A stretch of DNA of 64,000 nt from an uncultured Shewanella sp. GTDB taxonomy: Bacteria; Pseudomonadota; Gammaproteobacteria; Enterobacterales; Shewanellaceae. The translations under genes and the position numbers were made by a program. Where the stretch lies: positions 186,001-250,000 of the forward strand of contig NZ_CANMUW010000001.1 of NCBI RefSeq assembly GCF_947501225.1. The letters run 5' to 3'. Under the pieces are notes generated by a model. The model searched no databases. It saw only the letters and a program-made list of their open reading frames with translations, and had not been told where the DNA came from. Shown here one piece after another: positions 45,838 through 55,111 of the stretch; positions within the stretch are counted from its first letter, which is position 1, and the number at the start of each line of letters is the position of its first letter.

Positions 45838-47382
45838 TTACACGTCGATGATAACTCTGTCTCTGCTTTCATGTTTGGCTCGATAGAGTGCCGCATCGGC
45901 TCTTTCAAAGGTTTCATTGATGAGCTCATTTTCCAAAATTTGTGCGGCACCTATAGATACTGTAACTGTAATCCGCTGATTTTTAAACTTAAAGGGGATA
46001 CTTTTTACTTTTTCCCTTACTCTGTTTAAAAGATGTTCAATATCTTCGGCATTCACATCGGGGATGATAAGAACAAACTCTTCACCACCATAACGTGCGA
46101 CAAACTCGGTATCTCGAAGGGAGTTTTTTAAAGCCATAGCAATGACTTGCAGGGTTTTATCCCCGGTGCTATGGCCAAAGTTATCATTAATTGTCTTAAA
46201 GTGATCGATATCGGCGACGGCCACCCAAAGGGGCAGCTTCTGGCGCTGAAAGTTACGGAACTCCTGCTCCATTCGCTCTTCGAGGGCGGCGCGGTTAGGG
46301 AGCTGAGTCAGGGTGTCAAGCAGGTTGAGCTTTTGTTGCTCGAACAGGCGCTCTTTATAGGTGTTGGCTTCTTTGCTGAGATCATTAAGCTCTTTGCGCA
46401 TCGTCTCCATCGACTTACGCAGCAGAGTCTGTTCACGATCTTCCAGTGCATCTTTACGCCCGAGGGCGGTGCGTATCGAGGCCAGCTGTTCTGTGACCTG
46501 AGACTTGAGGCTTTGAATATCATCGATATCTATGATGGCTTCACCGACATCGTCCACTCTTGAGCTGATCTCGCGGTTAAGTTGCTTTTTAAGCTGAAAA
46601 CTACGTTGGGTATTGTTATATGAGTCGGTTACCACCTCTCTTACAGCCGACAGTGAATCGTTGAGGGCAAACAGAAACTCCTGAGAAGCGGATTTCTCAC
46701 GTGCGATATTGTCGAGCAGCAAGCTGAGAATACGCTGATAGGAGTCGATCAAGCTATCGACTTCGATATCGTTAGCCAGTGTCTCTTTAATCACCAGCAC
46801 CTGATCTCGCTGATCCTTTCTGAACTCAACCTCCGATATCATATTGGCCAGCTCGTGGGCCAGCTGCCGGTGCTTGGGCTGCACCACCAGTTTTTCACCC
46901 TGAGCCAGCTGCTCTTCCAGAATCGTTTCGTAAAAGCCGACAAGTTGTTCGACCTTGGGAATATAGTCCCAAAACGTATGGAAAGGCTTGGTGAGATCTT
47001 TCTTATAGTAGTTGATCTCTTTTTTTACTTTATCCGGAACAGATTCAACACGTTGGATCTGTCTGATGACTCTGGACAGACTGGCTCTGCTGTCTTCGAG
47101 TTGAACCATGACGTGGTTATATTGATGCTTTAGGAGTTGTTCTACTTCGACGAGTTCCGGGAGAGACTCTTCGACATTATCTGAAGTGGTCAGCTGGTGT
47201 CTCAGTTTAGCCAGCTTATTATCTAACTCCAGGTTTTGTCCTTTACAGGCGAGGCTTAAGTGACCGATGAATTGGAGCAGTGTTTGTAACTTTTCATTGT
47301 TATCTTCCGTCACCTCTTCAAGGGCAACTTTTGCAGAATGAAGTTTTTGTTTTAACAAACTGAGTTGAGAAATGCTCGCCAT
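45838..47382 (-). CDS. Diguanylate cyclase with long coiled-coil N-terminus
   Basis: A 514-residue protein without signal or membrane segments. Residues 1-345 are almost wholly alpha-helical with heptad character and no family I recognise. A GGDEF domain occupies about 350-510. The active motif is RYGGEEF (near residue 429), a functional variant, preceded by DIDHFKTINDNFGHSTGDKTL. The inhibitory site reads RDTE instead of RxxD, so product inhibition may be lost. It would make c-di-GMP in the cytoplasm. The ATG at 47382 has AAGGA directly before it, which favours it over the ATG four codons upstream. Confidence 0.88.
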   Translation of the reverse strand: MASISQLSLLKQKLHSAKVALEEVTEDNNEKLQTLLQFIGHLSLACKGQNLELDNKLAKLRHQLTTSDNVEESLPELVEVEQLLKHQYNHVMVQLEDSRASLSRVIRQIQRVESVPDKVKKEINYYKKDLTKPFHTFWDYIPKVEQLVGFYETILEEQLAQGEKLVVQPKHRQLAHELANMISEVEFRKDQRDQVLVIKETLANDIEVDSLIDSYQRILSLLLDNIAREKSASQEFLFALNDSLSAVREVVTDSYNNTQRSFQLKKQLNREISSRVDDVGEAIIDIDDIQSLKSQVTEQLASIRTALGRKDALEDREQTLLRKSMETMRKELNDLSKEANTYKERLFEQQKLNLLDTLTQLPNRAALEERMEQEFRNFQRQKLPLWVAVADIDHFKTINDNFGHSTGDKTLQVIAMALKNSLRDTEFVARYGGEEFVLIIPDVNAEDIEHLLNRVREKVKSIPFKFKNQRITVTVSIGAAQILENELINETFERADAALYRAKHESRDRVIIDV

Positions 47383-47534
47383 CGAATCCTTCATTGATAA
47401 TCACGTCCTACTTGGTCCTGACAAAAGAGAGCGGTACTTATATACAAACTCAAACAAGTATCATTAATGGTATAGCAATCCTTTTGGAGTGCAAATTTGA
47501 TTTACCATATAGAGACATATATTAAGCATTTTAA

Positions 47535-49691
47535 TTAAATAACTGGTGCCGGTTTGGAATTTTCATCATTTTCCCAGACCGGCCAACTAATTTTTTGCTT
47601 ATTGCCGTTGGTTTCAACCTTTAGCAGCCCCCTGGCGACCCCTTTTCCTAAGTGCAGGTAGAGCGGGGTTGAGAAGATGGCCGACGGGGCAAAATCGAGT
47701 GCCTTGATGGTAACAAAGTAATCGCTCCCGGCTCCCAAACTTTGTGCGGCTGCCAGGGTCATCTGAGCGGCGCCGAAATGGAGTTCGGGAGTCAGTTTTA
47801 TCTGGGGATCACTGAGCAGGGGGAGTGGAAGGAATCCCATATGAATACAGCCCTTACCCTGAACAGTATCTATGGCCGAACGGCATCTGCTCAACAACTC
47901 TGCGGCCGATACGGATTCTCTGATCGAGAGAACAAAGAGTCCCGGTCTCACCAGATAAGCCTGACCCGAAAAGCAGCCGGAGAGCGCGTTCAACTGCTCA
48001 GCGACAATGCCGCTGTTGTAATCGATACCTTGAGTGATGTCGTTATTTAATTGATCCGTCAAAGAGAGCAGGGCGATGGACTCAGGTTTAGCCAGCTGCT
48101 TATCGTCGAGCGTCTCGATAAAGCCTCTGTATCCGGGCAGGCTGCTAACGGGATCTTGGGTATTGGTTTCATTCACCCGGGCCAGCTCCGCCGTTAATTT
48201 TTCTCTGATGCGCCACTGTCCGAAAGAGAAGAGCGATATTAAAAAAGTGACGATCAGCGCCGTGATCAGGGAGATTCGGGTGCGCTCGAATTGAGCCGAA
48301 CTCTGAGCCTGCTCCGTTTTTAATTGATTGAGTTTCAGCTTTAGTTTCTGTTCCGTCAGAATTGAGGGGCTGTAACTGTTTTTGGGGGCCTCCTTCTCCT
48401 GTTTCACCTGAGAGAGGGCAATCAGTTTATCGACAAGGTTAAAAGCAGCGTCATACTGTTTCAATCCCCTCAGGGCCTTGGCCGAGTATTCGAGGGCCTC
48501 TATCTGCTCATCTAGCAGGGATAACTCTTCGGCTATCGAGAGCGCTATCGACGCGTGCTTATCGGCCAGCTGCCAATTACTATCACCAATGGCCACCTGA
48601 GCGATCAGCAGGTCGCTGTATACCTGATAGTGTTTACTCTTTCGTTCAATAAAGAGGGCGTTGGATTTTTTCAGAAACCCTAAGGCTGTGGCGCTATCAC
48701 CATTATTGAAGTAAGCCTCGCCAAGGTTATGAAAGTTTAATGCCTGGGCGGTGATATTTTTATTTTTGACATCCAGCTGCTGAGCATTGAGGTAGTAGTC
48801 GATGGCTTGGTTCCAGTTGCCCTGATTGGCATGTACCATAGCCATGACGGTCATGCTGTTAGAGCGATAGCCATTCTTCTCCAGCTTTTCAAATCCTTGA
48901 GCGGCTTCGTGGGCATATTGAAGTGCTTCATCCCAAAATTCCAGATCTCGATACACGCGGGCAAGTTGAAGTTGCAGATCGGCCTTAAGGAAGGGCCTGT
49001 CGAGTCGGTTAGACAGTCGTAAGGCTTCGCTATAGTGCTGCAGGGCGTCGGAGAGTTGATTTCGTTTGCTGTAAAAATTTCCCAGGGAGGCCTCGGCCTG
49101 AGCGATAAAGTAGTTATCCCTGAGTTGATAGGCGACCTCCCGGTACTTGGTCAGATGTACCAGGGCCGGCTTATCTTGTCGTATGATCCTATGTAAATTT
49201 CCCAGATGATCGTAATCCAGCAGTTTCAGCAGTTGTGACTGAATATCCTGTTCGGCGATTATGGTATTGATGGATTGACTATAGAAGGGGATAGCCGTTT
49301 TGAAATCACGAGTGCTTCGGGCGATAAAGCGTCCCTTGAGCATCTCAAGGTAGCCTTTATCGTAGGTTGTGGTACCGATTATCTCCAGGAGTTCGATCAG
49401 GGACTCGGCTTTTGCGTATTTATGTGTCGCTTTGATACTGGTATCCAGGTACAGTCGCGCAAGTAACTGCACTTTCTGCTTTAATTCCTCGACGCTGTAG
49501 CCCTGCTCGCGTGATATCTGGCTGAACTCGGCACTGGTTTTGGCCTGTATGGGTAAGGAGACAGATGCAATAACCTCTTCATAGAGCTGAGTAGGCGCTT
49601 CTCTTAACTTGATCTCGATTGCCATATGCTCTTGAGCATAGGCCATAGCCGAGCAGAGAAGGAGGGTTATTGCGATAAAAATGGTGCGCAT
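47535..49691 (-). CDS. TPR-repeat membrane protein with degenerate GGDEF-like domain
   Basis: A 718-residue protein: signal peptide (IAITLLLCSAMAYA), a periplasmic array of TPR repeats (about 100-400), coiled coil, one membrane helix (ISLITALIVTFLISLFSF near 475) and a cytoplasmic C-terminal domain. That domain aligns in outline with GGDEF proteins (DPVSSLPGYRGFIETL at its start), but the signature position reads VRPGLFVLSI and the metal residues are missing. It should not make c-di-GMP and may bind it or act as a scaffold. It is upstream of the diguanylate cyclase on the same strand (140 bp apart) and could feed signals to it. Confidence 0.8.
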   Translation of the reverse strand: MRTIFIAITLLLCSAMAYAQEHMAIEIKLREAPTQLYEEVIASVSLPIQAKTSAEFSQISREQGYSVEELKQKVQLLARLYLDTSIKATHKYAKAESLIELLEIIGTTTYDKGYLEMLKGRFIARSTRDFKTAIPFYSQSINTIIAEQDIQSQLLKLLDYDHLGNLHRIIRQDKPALVHLTKYREVAYQLRDNYFIAQAEASLGNFYSKRNQLSDALQHYSEALRLSNRLDRPFLKADLQLQLARVYRDLEFWDEALQYAHEAAQGFEKLEKNGYRSNSMTVMAMVHANQGNWNQAIDYYLNAQQLDVKNKNITAQALNFHNLGEAYFNNGDSATALGFLKKSNALFIERKSKHYQVYSDLLIAQVAIGDSNWQLADKHASIALSIAEELSLLDEQIEALEYSAKALRGLKQYDAAFNLVDKLIALSQVKQEKEAPKNSYSPSILTEQKLKLKLNQLKTEQAQSSAQFERTRISLITALIVTFLISLFSFGQWRIREKLTAELARVNETNTQDPVSSLPGYRGFIETLDDKQLAKPESIALLSLTDQLNNDITQGIDYNSGIVAEQLNALSGCFSGQAYLVRPGLFVLSIRESVSAAELLSRCRSAIDTVQGKGCIHMGFLPLPLLSDPQIKLTPELHFGAAQMTLAAAQSLGAGSDYFVTIKALDFAPSAIFSTPLYLHLGKGVARGLLKVETNGNKQKISWPVWENDENSKPAPVI

Positions 49692-50262
49692 AGATAGAGT
49701 ACCGATACCTTGCCCTCAATTGGGGACTTTGTGTATACCGACTGCAGTTAACTCATGGTTACCTTTACTGCTCAGGATAGCCGATGACTGCATTATTATA
49801 ATAAAAACCAGCTAACCCCTTTCCGGGAACCTCTGTTCAACGGGGAAAAGCGAGCGGTCAATAAATTCAATGAGTAATAGTGTTTATAGTTCTACTTGTT
49901 CGAATTGCTCAGCAATCCTTGTGCTGTTGTTAAAGCTACAGTCGAATGTCGTAAAAACAGACACAATAATAACAGAAGCAAGCAAGAGTGAAACCTGTTG
50001 TCTCATCGATTTTAACTTTTAAGCCATTATTCTGCAGACAGTTCAAGCAGTGTTGAACTGACTGGAATAATTGAGCGATTCGCGACATAACAGCTTTGAA
50101 GTGGACTCAGCAATGATTGGGGCGATAGTCTGGCGCCGAGTGAAGCCTGTGGCGTGATCCTAAGCTGTTATTTTGAACCTTGGTCAGGGGGGCTCAGCCA
50201 GGCTGGGAAGAGTTAATAAAAAAGGCGCCACAGGCGCCTTTTAAAACTGATGGACAAAAGGG
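49692..50262. other. Long intergenic region without recognised gene
   Basis: These 571 bp between the TPR protein start and the rdgC end contain no convincing open frame. One perfect 8-bp hairpin, CAGTTCAA/TTGAACTG (50039-50060, 6-nt loop), is present, plus the rdgC terminator at the right end. The base composition is AT-rich; it may contain decayed sequence. Confidence 0.5.
50217..50242 (-). terminator. Intrinsic terminator of rdgC
   Basis: AAAAGGCGCC-aca-GGCGCCTTTT, a 10-bp stem, with a U run on the minus strand 20 nt past the rdgC stop. Confidence 0.85.
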
Positions 50263-51174
50263 TTAAATTGAATCCTCAACACCACCCAGTACTTCGACTA
50301 GAGAGTTCATCAGGGCGATTAGCTCGCTGCCCATCAGCGCAAAGTCGGCATCCAGTCGTGCCATAGGATCTTCTGTACCAACTTCATCGTTACCCGCTCT
50401 GAACTCCTCTGAGAATTTCAGACGTTTGATGCCGGCGTCTGACTGCAGAAGGAAAGCGATAGATTGGCCGAAGTGCAGTGCAAGTTTATGAACCTGCTTA
50501 CCCACTTCAAGGTGGGCGAGCACCTCATCTTCGGTAAGATCTTGCTGCTTAAAGCGAACGATGCCGCCCTCATCCGAGTCAGTTTTGAGCTCGGCTTCAT
50601 CTTGCATGATGAAGGGAGCCGGAGTCGAGTTGCTTTTCAACCACTCGGTTAACTGAGTCTCTATTGGCGTCTTAAAGCTCAACGGAACGATAGGCAGAGA
50701 GCCCAGCGCCTTGCGCAGCAGAGCCAGCAGCTCTTCAGATTTAGCCGCACTCGAACTATCGACCAATATCATCTCAATTTCAGGAATGATCAGAGCCCGG
50801 ATCTGGCTGCGTCGTGTGAAGGCGCGAGGTAGCAGAGTCATGACGATCTCCTCCTTCATCGCGTCTTTCTCTTTCTTAGCCAGCTTGCGGTCTTCTTCGG
50901 CCTCAATTTGAGATATTTTTTCTTCCAAGGCTTCTTTTATCACCTGTGAAGGAAGGATTTTTTCCTCTTTCGTCGCGCAAATCAGGTGCCTTTCGCTGGC
51001 ACTGTGTACCAGAGTCTGGCCTTGCTTTCCAAGTGCATTGGAGAAACCGAATTTGCTGATATCCTGGCTTGAGCATGGGGAGAATGTGAAGTCTTCCAAT
51101 GACTTTTCAAGAGCTTCTGTATCAACAGAGAAAGGTTTATTAAAACGGTAAACAGTCAGATTTTTAAACCACAT
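50263..51174 (-). CDS. rdgC: Recombination-associated protein RdgC
   Basis: A 303-residue nucleoid-associated protein that forms a DNA-encircling ring and limits RecA loading. The start [11 protein letters not shown] and the segments [36 protein letters not shown] and [14 protein letters not shown] are typical. Length is standard. Single gene with its own terminator. The 292-bp spacer before the porin gene holds its promoter, which I could not define. Confidence 0.96.
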   Translation of the reverse strand: MWFKNLTVYRFNKPFSVDTEALEKSLEDFTFSPCSSQDISKFGFSNALGKQGQTLVHSASERHLICATKEEKILPSQVIKEALEEKISQIEAEEDRKLAKKEKDAMKEEIVMTLLPRAFTRRSQIRALIIPEIEMILVDSSSAAKSEELLALLRKALGSLPIVPLSFKTPIETQLTEWLKSNSTPAPFIMQDEAELKTDSDEGGIVRFKQQDLTEDEVLAHLEVGKQVHKLALHFGQSIAFLLQSDAGIKRLKFSEEFRAGNDEVGTEDPMARLDADFALMGSELIALMNSLVEVLGGVEDSI

Positions 51175-51466
51175 AATAAGCGCTCAATCATAAATAAAGG
51201 CGCAGTGTAAGCCATTGTCCAGCTCTGGTAAACCGCAAAAACATTTATCGAGATGAGTGGGTCAAACATAATTCATGAAACTGTCATATTCTGCTCGGCT
51301 ACGCTGTAACCCTTGGTAACTATGACTTTTAACGCTGACAGACCAGGCTTATTTACGTTTAGTGATGAGCTTGAGTTGAATTGAAATAAAACTGAAACAG
51401 AAACGTTGCAAACTCTCGTTCGTCCAAACCAATAACCAAGACGAACTGATACGTCGAAAGGATTAT

Positions 51467-52411
51467 ATGATGAACGTTTTCTGTAAAACTCTACTGGCAT
51501 CTGCGCTTGTTACTGCAACTCTGGCTTCAGCGCACGCTGCAGAGCCGCTCACCGTTTACGGTAAGCTGAATGTCACTGCTCAGTCTAATGATGTCGATGG
51601 TGATGCAACAACAACCATTCAGAGCAACGCCTCTCGTTTCGGTGTTAAGGGCGGATTTGAGCTCAGTAGCTCTCTGGAAGCTTTCTATACCATAGAGTAT
51701 GAGGTCGATACCGGTGATGATACCAAAGAGAACTTCAAGGCTCGTAATCAATTTGTCGGTCTTAAGGGCAGTTTCGGAGCCGTGTCAGTCGGTCGTAACG
51801 ACACTATGCTGAAAAAGTCACAGGGTAAAGTCGATCAATTCAATGACCTTTCTGCTGATTTGAAGAACTTGTTTAAGGGCGAGAACCGCCTTGCGCAGAC
51901 CGCCACCTATATCACGCCGTCAATGAGTGGTTTTAAGCTGGGTGTTACCTATGCTGCCGAAGGCGATAGCGATCAGCAAGGTCAGGATGGTTTCAGTGTT
52001 GCTGCCATGTATGGTGATGCTAAGCTGAAGAAGTCTGCGCTCTACGCGGCCATCGCCTATGATTCAGATGTTAAGGGCTATGAGGTTGTACGTGCAACGG
52101 TTCAGGGAAAGCTTGCCGGTCTGAAGATTGGCGGCATGTATCAGCAGCAGGAGAAGACCTTCGATGGCGGGCAGTCAGTGTCTAATGACAGCGACACAGG
52201 TTACCTGTTGAGTGCCGCCTATAAAATCGATGCCGTGGTTTTGAAGGCCCAGTATCAGGATATGGAAAACAAAGGTGACTCATGGTCTGTTGGAGGTGAT
52301 TACAAGTTAGGTAAGCCTACCAAATTGTTTGCCTTCTACTCGAACCGTGCCTTTGAGGGCGATGAAAACGATGATAAATTCTTCGGCCTGGGTCTGGAAC
52401 ATAAGTTCTGA
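51467..52411 (+). CDS. Outer-membrane general porin (OmpC/porin_4 type)
   Basis: A 314-residue porin with a signal peptide (LLASALVTATLASAHA, cleavage near residue 24). The mature protein starts AEPLTVYGKLNVTAQ and alternates amphipathic strands to a C-terminal aromatic residue (GLGLEHKF), as needed for Bam assembly. AARNQFVGLKG-like strands and GAVSVGRND are typical. It lies just before phoBR, so phosphate control is possible; CTGTCAT at 51281 and CTGTAAC at 51304 are weak Pho-box-like halves in its 292-bp leader. The initiation region ATATGATGAACG is complementary to the seed of the small RNAs at 57.1-57.5 kb. AAAGGA precedes the ATG. Confidence 0.9.
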   Translation: MMNVFCKTLLASALVTATLASAHAAEPLTVYGKLNVTAQSNDVDGDATTTIQSNASRFGVKGGFELSSSLEAFYTIEYEVDTGDDTKENFKARNQFVGLKGSFGAVSVGRNDTMLKKSQGKVDQFNDLSADLKNLFKGENRLAQTATYITPSMSGFKLGVTYAAEGDSDQQGQDGFSVAAMYGDAKLKKSALYAAIAYDSDVKGYEVVRATVQGKLAGLKIGGMYQQQEKTFDGGQSVSNDSDTGYLLSAAYKIDAVVLKAQYQDMENKGDSWSVGGDYKLGKPTKLFAFYSNRAFEGDENDDKFFGLGLEHKF

Positions 52412-52434
52412 TTGCTCCCCCCAGAGATGAAATC

Positions 52435-52457
52435 AGGAGGCTTAGGCCTCCTTTTTT
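52435..52457 (+). terminator. Intrinsic terminator of the porin gene
   Basis: AGGAGGC-TTAG-GCCTCCT stem followed by T5, 24 bp after the stop codon. Confidence 0.85.
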
Positions 52458-52542
52458 AGTTTCTCTCTCCGGTCTACCGCTTTCTACCCATTGGGATGAC
52501 TGACCTGAACAGTTTTTATGCAAAAGCGGTAGTTGTTCATAT

Positions 52543-52588
52543 ATGACAATGTGAGGGTTTTATGACAAGTCGGGCCTCTTTATGACAA
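52543..52588 (-). promoter_or_regulatory. Three Pho-box-like half-sites before phoB
   Basis: TTGTCAT occurs three times on the minus strand (52543-52549, 52562-52568, 52582-52588), spaced 19-20 bp. Consensus Pho boxes use 11-bp phasing, so only a partial match; TTGTCAT-AAAA-CCCTCAC is the best pair. PhoB autoregulation would explain them. Confidence 0.4.
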
Positions 52589-52669
52589 TATAAAGATTGT
52601 CGATCATAATTTTGTAATATTACTGACCAATAATAGACGCGTGAACATTCATCGGATAGAAGATCGCAT

Positions 52670-53359
52670 ATGACTGCTAGGATATTAATTGTTGAAGATG
52701 AGTTAGCTATCAGAGAGATGCTAACCTTTGTGCTGGAACAGCACGGTTTTACCACTACGGCTGCGGAAGATTTTGAGTCAGCTCTGGACATGTTATCTGA
52801 ACCATACCCGGATCTGATCCTGCTGGATTGGATGTTCCCCGGTGGTAGCGGTATTCAATTGGCAAAGCGCCTGCGTCAGGATGAGTTTACCAGGAAGATC
52901 CCGATAATTATGTTAACCGCCAGGGGCGAGGAGGAGGATAAAGTCAGGGGGCTTGAGGTCGGCGCCGATGATTATATGACTAAACCTTTCTCACCTAAAG
53001 AGCTGGTCGCCAGGATAAAGGCCGTGATGCGTCGCAGTTCGCCAACCAGCCTGGAGGAGCCTATCGATGTTCAGGGATTGATGCTGGACCCTACCAGCCA
53101 TCGCGTGATGGTCGATGAACAGGTACTGGATATGGGGCCGACCGAGTTCAGATTACTGCACTTCTTTATGACCCATCCGGAGCGTGTTTATAGCCGGGAG
53201 CAGTTACTCGATAACGTATGGGGCACCAACGTCTATGTCGAGGACAGAACGGTTGATGTACACATAAGACGGCTTCGCAAGGCCGTAGAACCTTCGGGCC
53301 ACGACCGCTTGATTCAGACCGTCCGTGGTGCTGGATATCGTTTCTCTACGCGCCTCTAG
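52670..53359 (+). CDS. phoB: Phosphate regulon response regulator PhoB
   Basis: A 229-residue OmpR/PhoB-type regulator. Receiver domain (1-120): VEDE acidic pair, phospho-acceptor Asp near 53 in [13 protein letters not shown], and MTKPF Lys. DNA-binding winged helix (about 130-228): [31 protein letters not shown] and [19 protein letters not shown]. It activates phosphate-starvation genes at Pho boxes, one of which lies before pstS below. The phoR sensor gene follows 101 bp later. Confidence 0.97.
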   Translation: MTARILIVEDELAIREMLTFVLEQHGFTTTAAEDFESALDMLSEPYPDLILLDWMFPGGSGIQLAKRLRQDEFTRKIPIIMLTARGEEEDKVRGLEVGADDYMTKPFSPKELVARIKAVMRRSSPTSLEEPIDVQGLMLDPTSHRVMVDEQVLDMGPTEFRLLHFFMTHPERVYSREQLLDNVWGTNVYVEDRTVDVHIRRLRKAVEPSGHDRLIQTVRGAGYRFSTRL

Positions 53360-53460
53360 TTTTATGCTTGCCGGCATGACGTTAAATGAAGTTAAGTTGG
53401 GCACCAGAGGTGATTTAAGTTATCTTGTGTCCAGCTTCTATTTATGGCCCCACAATACAT

Positions 53461-54780
53461 ATGTTTGATTCATATTCTGGTTACCGGCTACTTTCCCGCT
53501 TAATAACCTATCTGTTGTTATGTTTTATTCTGGGCCTCATTGTCGGTCAGGTGGTTTGGGTACTCCTAATCGGTGCAATCGCACTGCTTTTTTGGCATTA
53601 CCGTCAACTCTCCCGGCTCAATTTCTGGTTGTGGCGTGACAGGCGCTTAACACCTCCCAACGGCCGTGGTAGCTGGGAAGGGGTATTTAATGGTATCTAT
53701 CGGCTTCAGGGAAAGAACAGGAAGCGGGTGTCTCAACTCGCCTTCCTGCTAGGTCGCTTCAGGCAGGGAGCCGAGGCCTTGCCTGATGCTGCTGTGGTGC
53801 TGGATTCTGAACATAATATTATCTGGTGTAATAAACTCGCTCAGTTGCTGCTCGGGTTTGTTTGGCCGCTGGACAGTGGACAGCGAATAGATAATTTGTT
53901 GCGTCATCCCGATTTTTCCAATTACCTCAGGCTTGGCGAGTATCAGGAGCCGCTGGAGCTCGCCTCTCCCCATGCTGATGGGCGTATTCTTGAGGTGAGG
54001 GTGATGGGGTATGGCTCTGGCCAGTACCTGTTGATTGCCAGAGATATCACCAGAGTAAGACAGCTGGAGGGGATGCGAAAAGATTTTGTTGCCAACGTCT
54101 CCCATGAACTCAAGACCCCTCTGACCGTGCTGCAAGGGTACCTTGAGATGATGCAGGCGATGGCAGAGCCTGGGTCACCCAATGTTAAAGCCGTGGCGCA
54201 GATGCAGCAGCAGACCAACAGGATGCGTTCTATGGTTGAGCAGTTATTGGTACTCTCCAGGATCGAGGATTCGGCAGAGATAAACCTCGAGGTGACGGTA
54301 AATATGTCGCACCTGATGGAGGTGTTGAAGGAGGAGGCTCATGCGCTCGCTCAGGACGAATATGGCTTGAGCTTCTATTGCGAACCCGATCTCCACCTCT
54401 ATGGAAATGAACTTGAGTTACGTAGTGCCTGCTCTAATCTGATCTCTAATGCGATTCGATACACAGAGCCAGGAGGGAAGATAGATGTTAGTTGGAGAAG
54501 GGTGGCGACAGGAGGACTCTTCAGCGTCACCGATAGCGGTGATGGTATCGCACCACAGCATATTGGCCGCCTGACTGAGCGTTTCTACCGTGTCGATAGT
54601 GCACGAACCCGTCAAAAAGGGGGGACAGGATTGGGGCTTGCCATTACCAAGCATGCCCTCAGTCACCACCAGAGCGAGCTGCTGATCAGTAGTGAATTGG
54701 GCAAGGGGAGTACATTTAGTTTTCTTATCCCTGTTAATCTAATCGTAAGTCAGAGCAATACAGAGATTGCAGAGGATTAA
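53461..54780 (+). CDS. phoR: Phosphate regulon sensor histidine kinase PhoR
   Basis: A 439-residue inner-membrane kinase. Two adjacent N-terminal helices lack a periplasmic loop, as in E. coli PhoR, where input comes through the Pst transporter and PhoU. A basic linker (LWRDRRLTPPNGRGSWE), a PAS domain (about 95-190), HisKA with the phospho-acceptor in FVANVSHELKTPL (His near 215) and HATPase (NLISNAIRYTEPGG, TDSGDGIAP, GGTGLGLAI) follow. The ATG at 53461 matches the E. coli start; upstream TTG codons are unlikely. It phosphorylates PhoB. A very strong terminator follows. Confidence 0.96.
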   Translation: MFDSYSGYRLLSRLITYLLLCFILGLIVGQVVWVLLIGAIALLFWHYRQLSRLNFWLWRDRRLTPPNGRGSWEGVFNGIYRLQGKNRKRVSQLAFLLGRFRQGAEALPDAAVVLDSEHNIIWCNKLAQLLLGFVWPLDSGQRIDNLLRHPDFSNYLRLGEYQEPLELASPHADGRILEVRVMGYGSGQYLLIARDITRVRQLEGMRKDFVANVSHELKTPLTVLQGYLEMMQAMAEPGSPNVKAVAQMQQQTNRMRSMVEQLLVLSRIEDSAEINLEVTVNMSHLMEVLKEEAHALAQDEYGLSFYCEPDLHLYGNELELRSACSNLISNAIRYTEPGGKIDVSWRRVATGGLFSVTDSGDGIAPQHIGRLTERFYRVDSARTRQKGGTGLGLAITKHALSHHQSELLISSELGKGSTFSFLIPVNLIVSQSNTEIAED

Positions 54781-54871
54781 CCCGAGCTGTTAGCTTCTAT
54801 CCAAAAGAGAAGAGGGCCGTTCAGGTATCGGTTCACATTTCGTTATTGAGCTTAACGAGAAACATACCGAG

Positions 54872-54905
54872 ACTGAAAAACAGGCCTGAAGGCCTGTTTT
54901 TCAGT
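54872..54905 (+). terminator. Strong intrinsic terminator after phoR
   Basis: A perfect 16-bp stem centred on CAGGCCT-ga-AGGCCTG with A5/T5 arms. It closes the phoBR unit before pstS. Confidence 0.88.
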
Positions 54906-54966
54906 TTTCAGTATATCTACTTACTTTGGTAATAAAAAACTGCATAAACCTCTAATAAGTTGGTCC

Positions 54967-55006
54967 TTGTCATCTAAGTGTCATATCCGGGTAATAGACT
55001 TGTCAT
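54967..55006 (+). promoter_or_regulatory. Pho box of pstS
   Basis: TTGTCAT-CTAA-GTGTCAT (54967-54984) fits the PhoB box of two 7-bp repeats with 4-bp spacing (12 of 14 positions of CTGTCAT). A third TTGTCAT at 55000 lies two 11-bp periods further. The pstS ATG is 105 bp downstream. Confidence 0.8.
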
Positions 55007-55111
55007 CATTGAAACTGATACTGGCTGCAACTTAACTCGCTAGCCAACAGCTAGCAAGTCGACACTTAGTAAGTCAACATCTAGCAAGTTCGCTTAATAC
55101 TGGAGCAAAGA

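Noticed and set aside
51281..51310. Pho box of the porin gene
   Set aside because: CTGTCAT and CTGTAAC occur but the intermediate repeat is poor and the spacing (23 bp) is off the 11-bp phase; mentioned only as weak in the porin entry.
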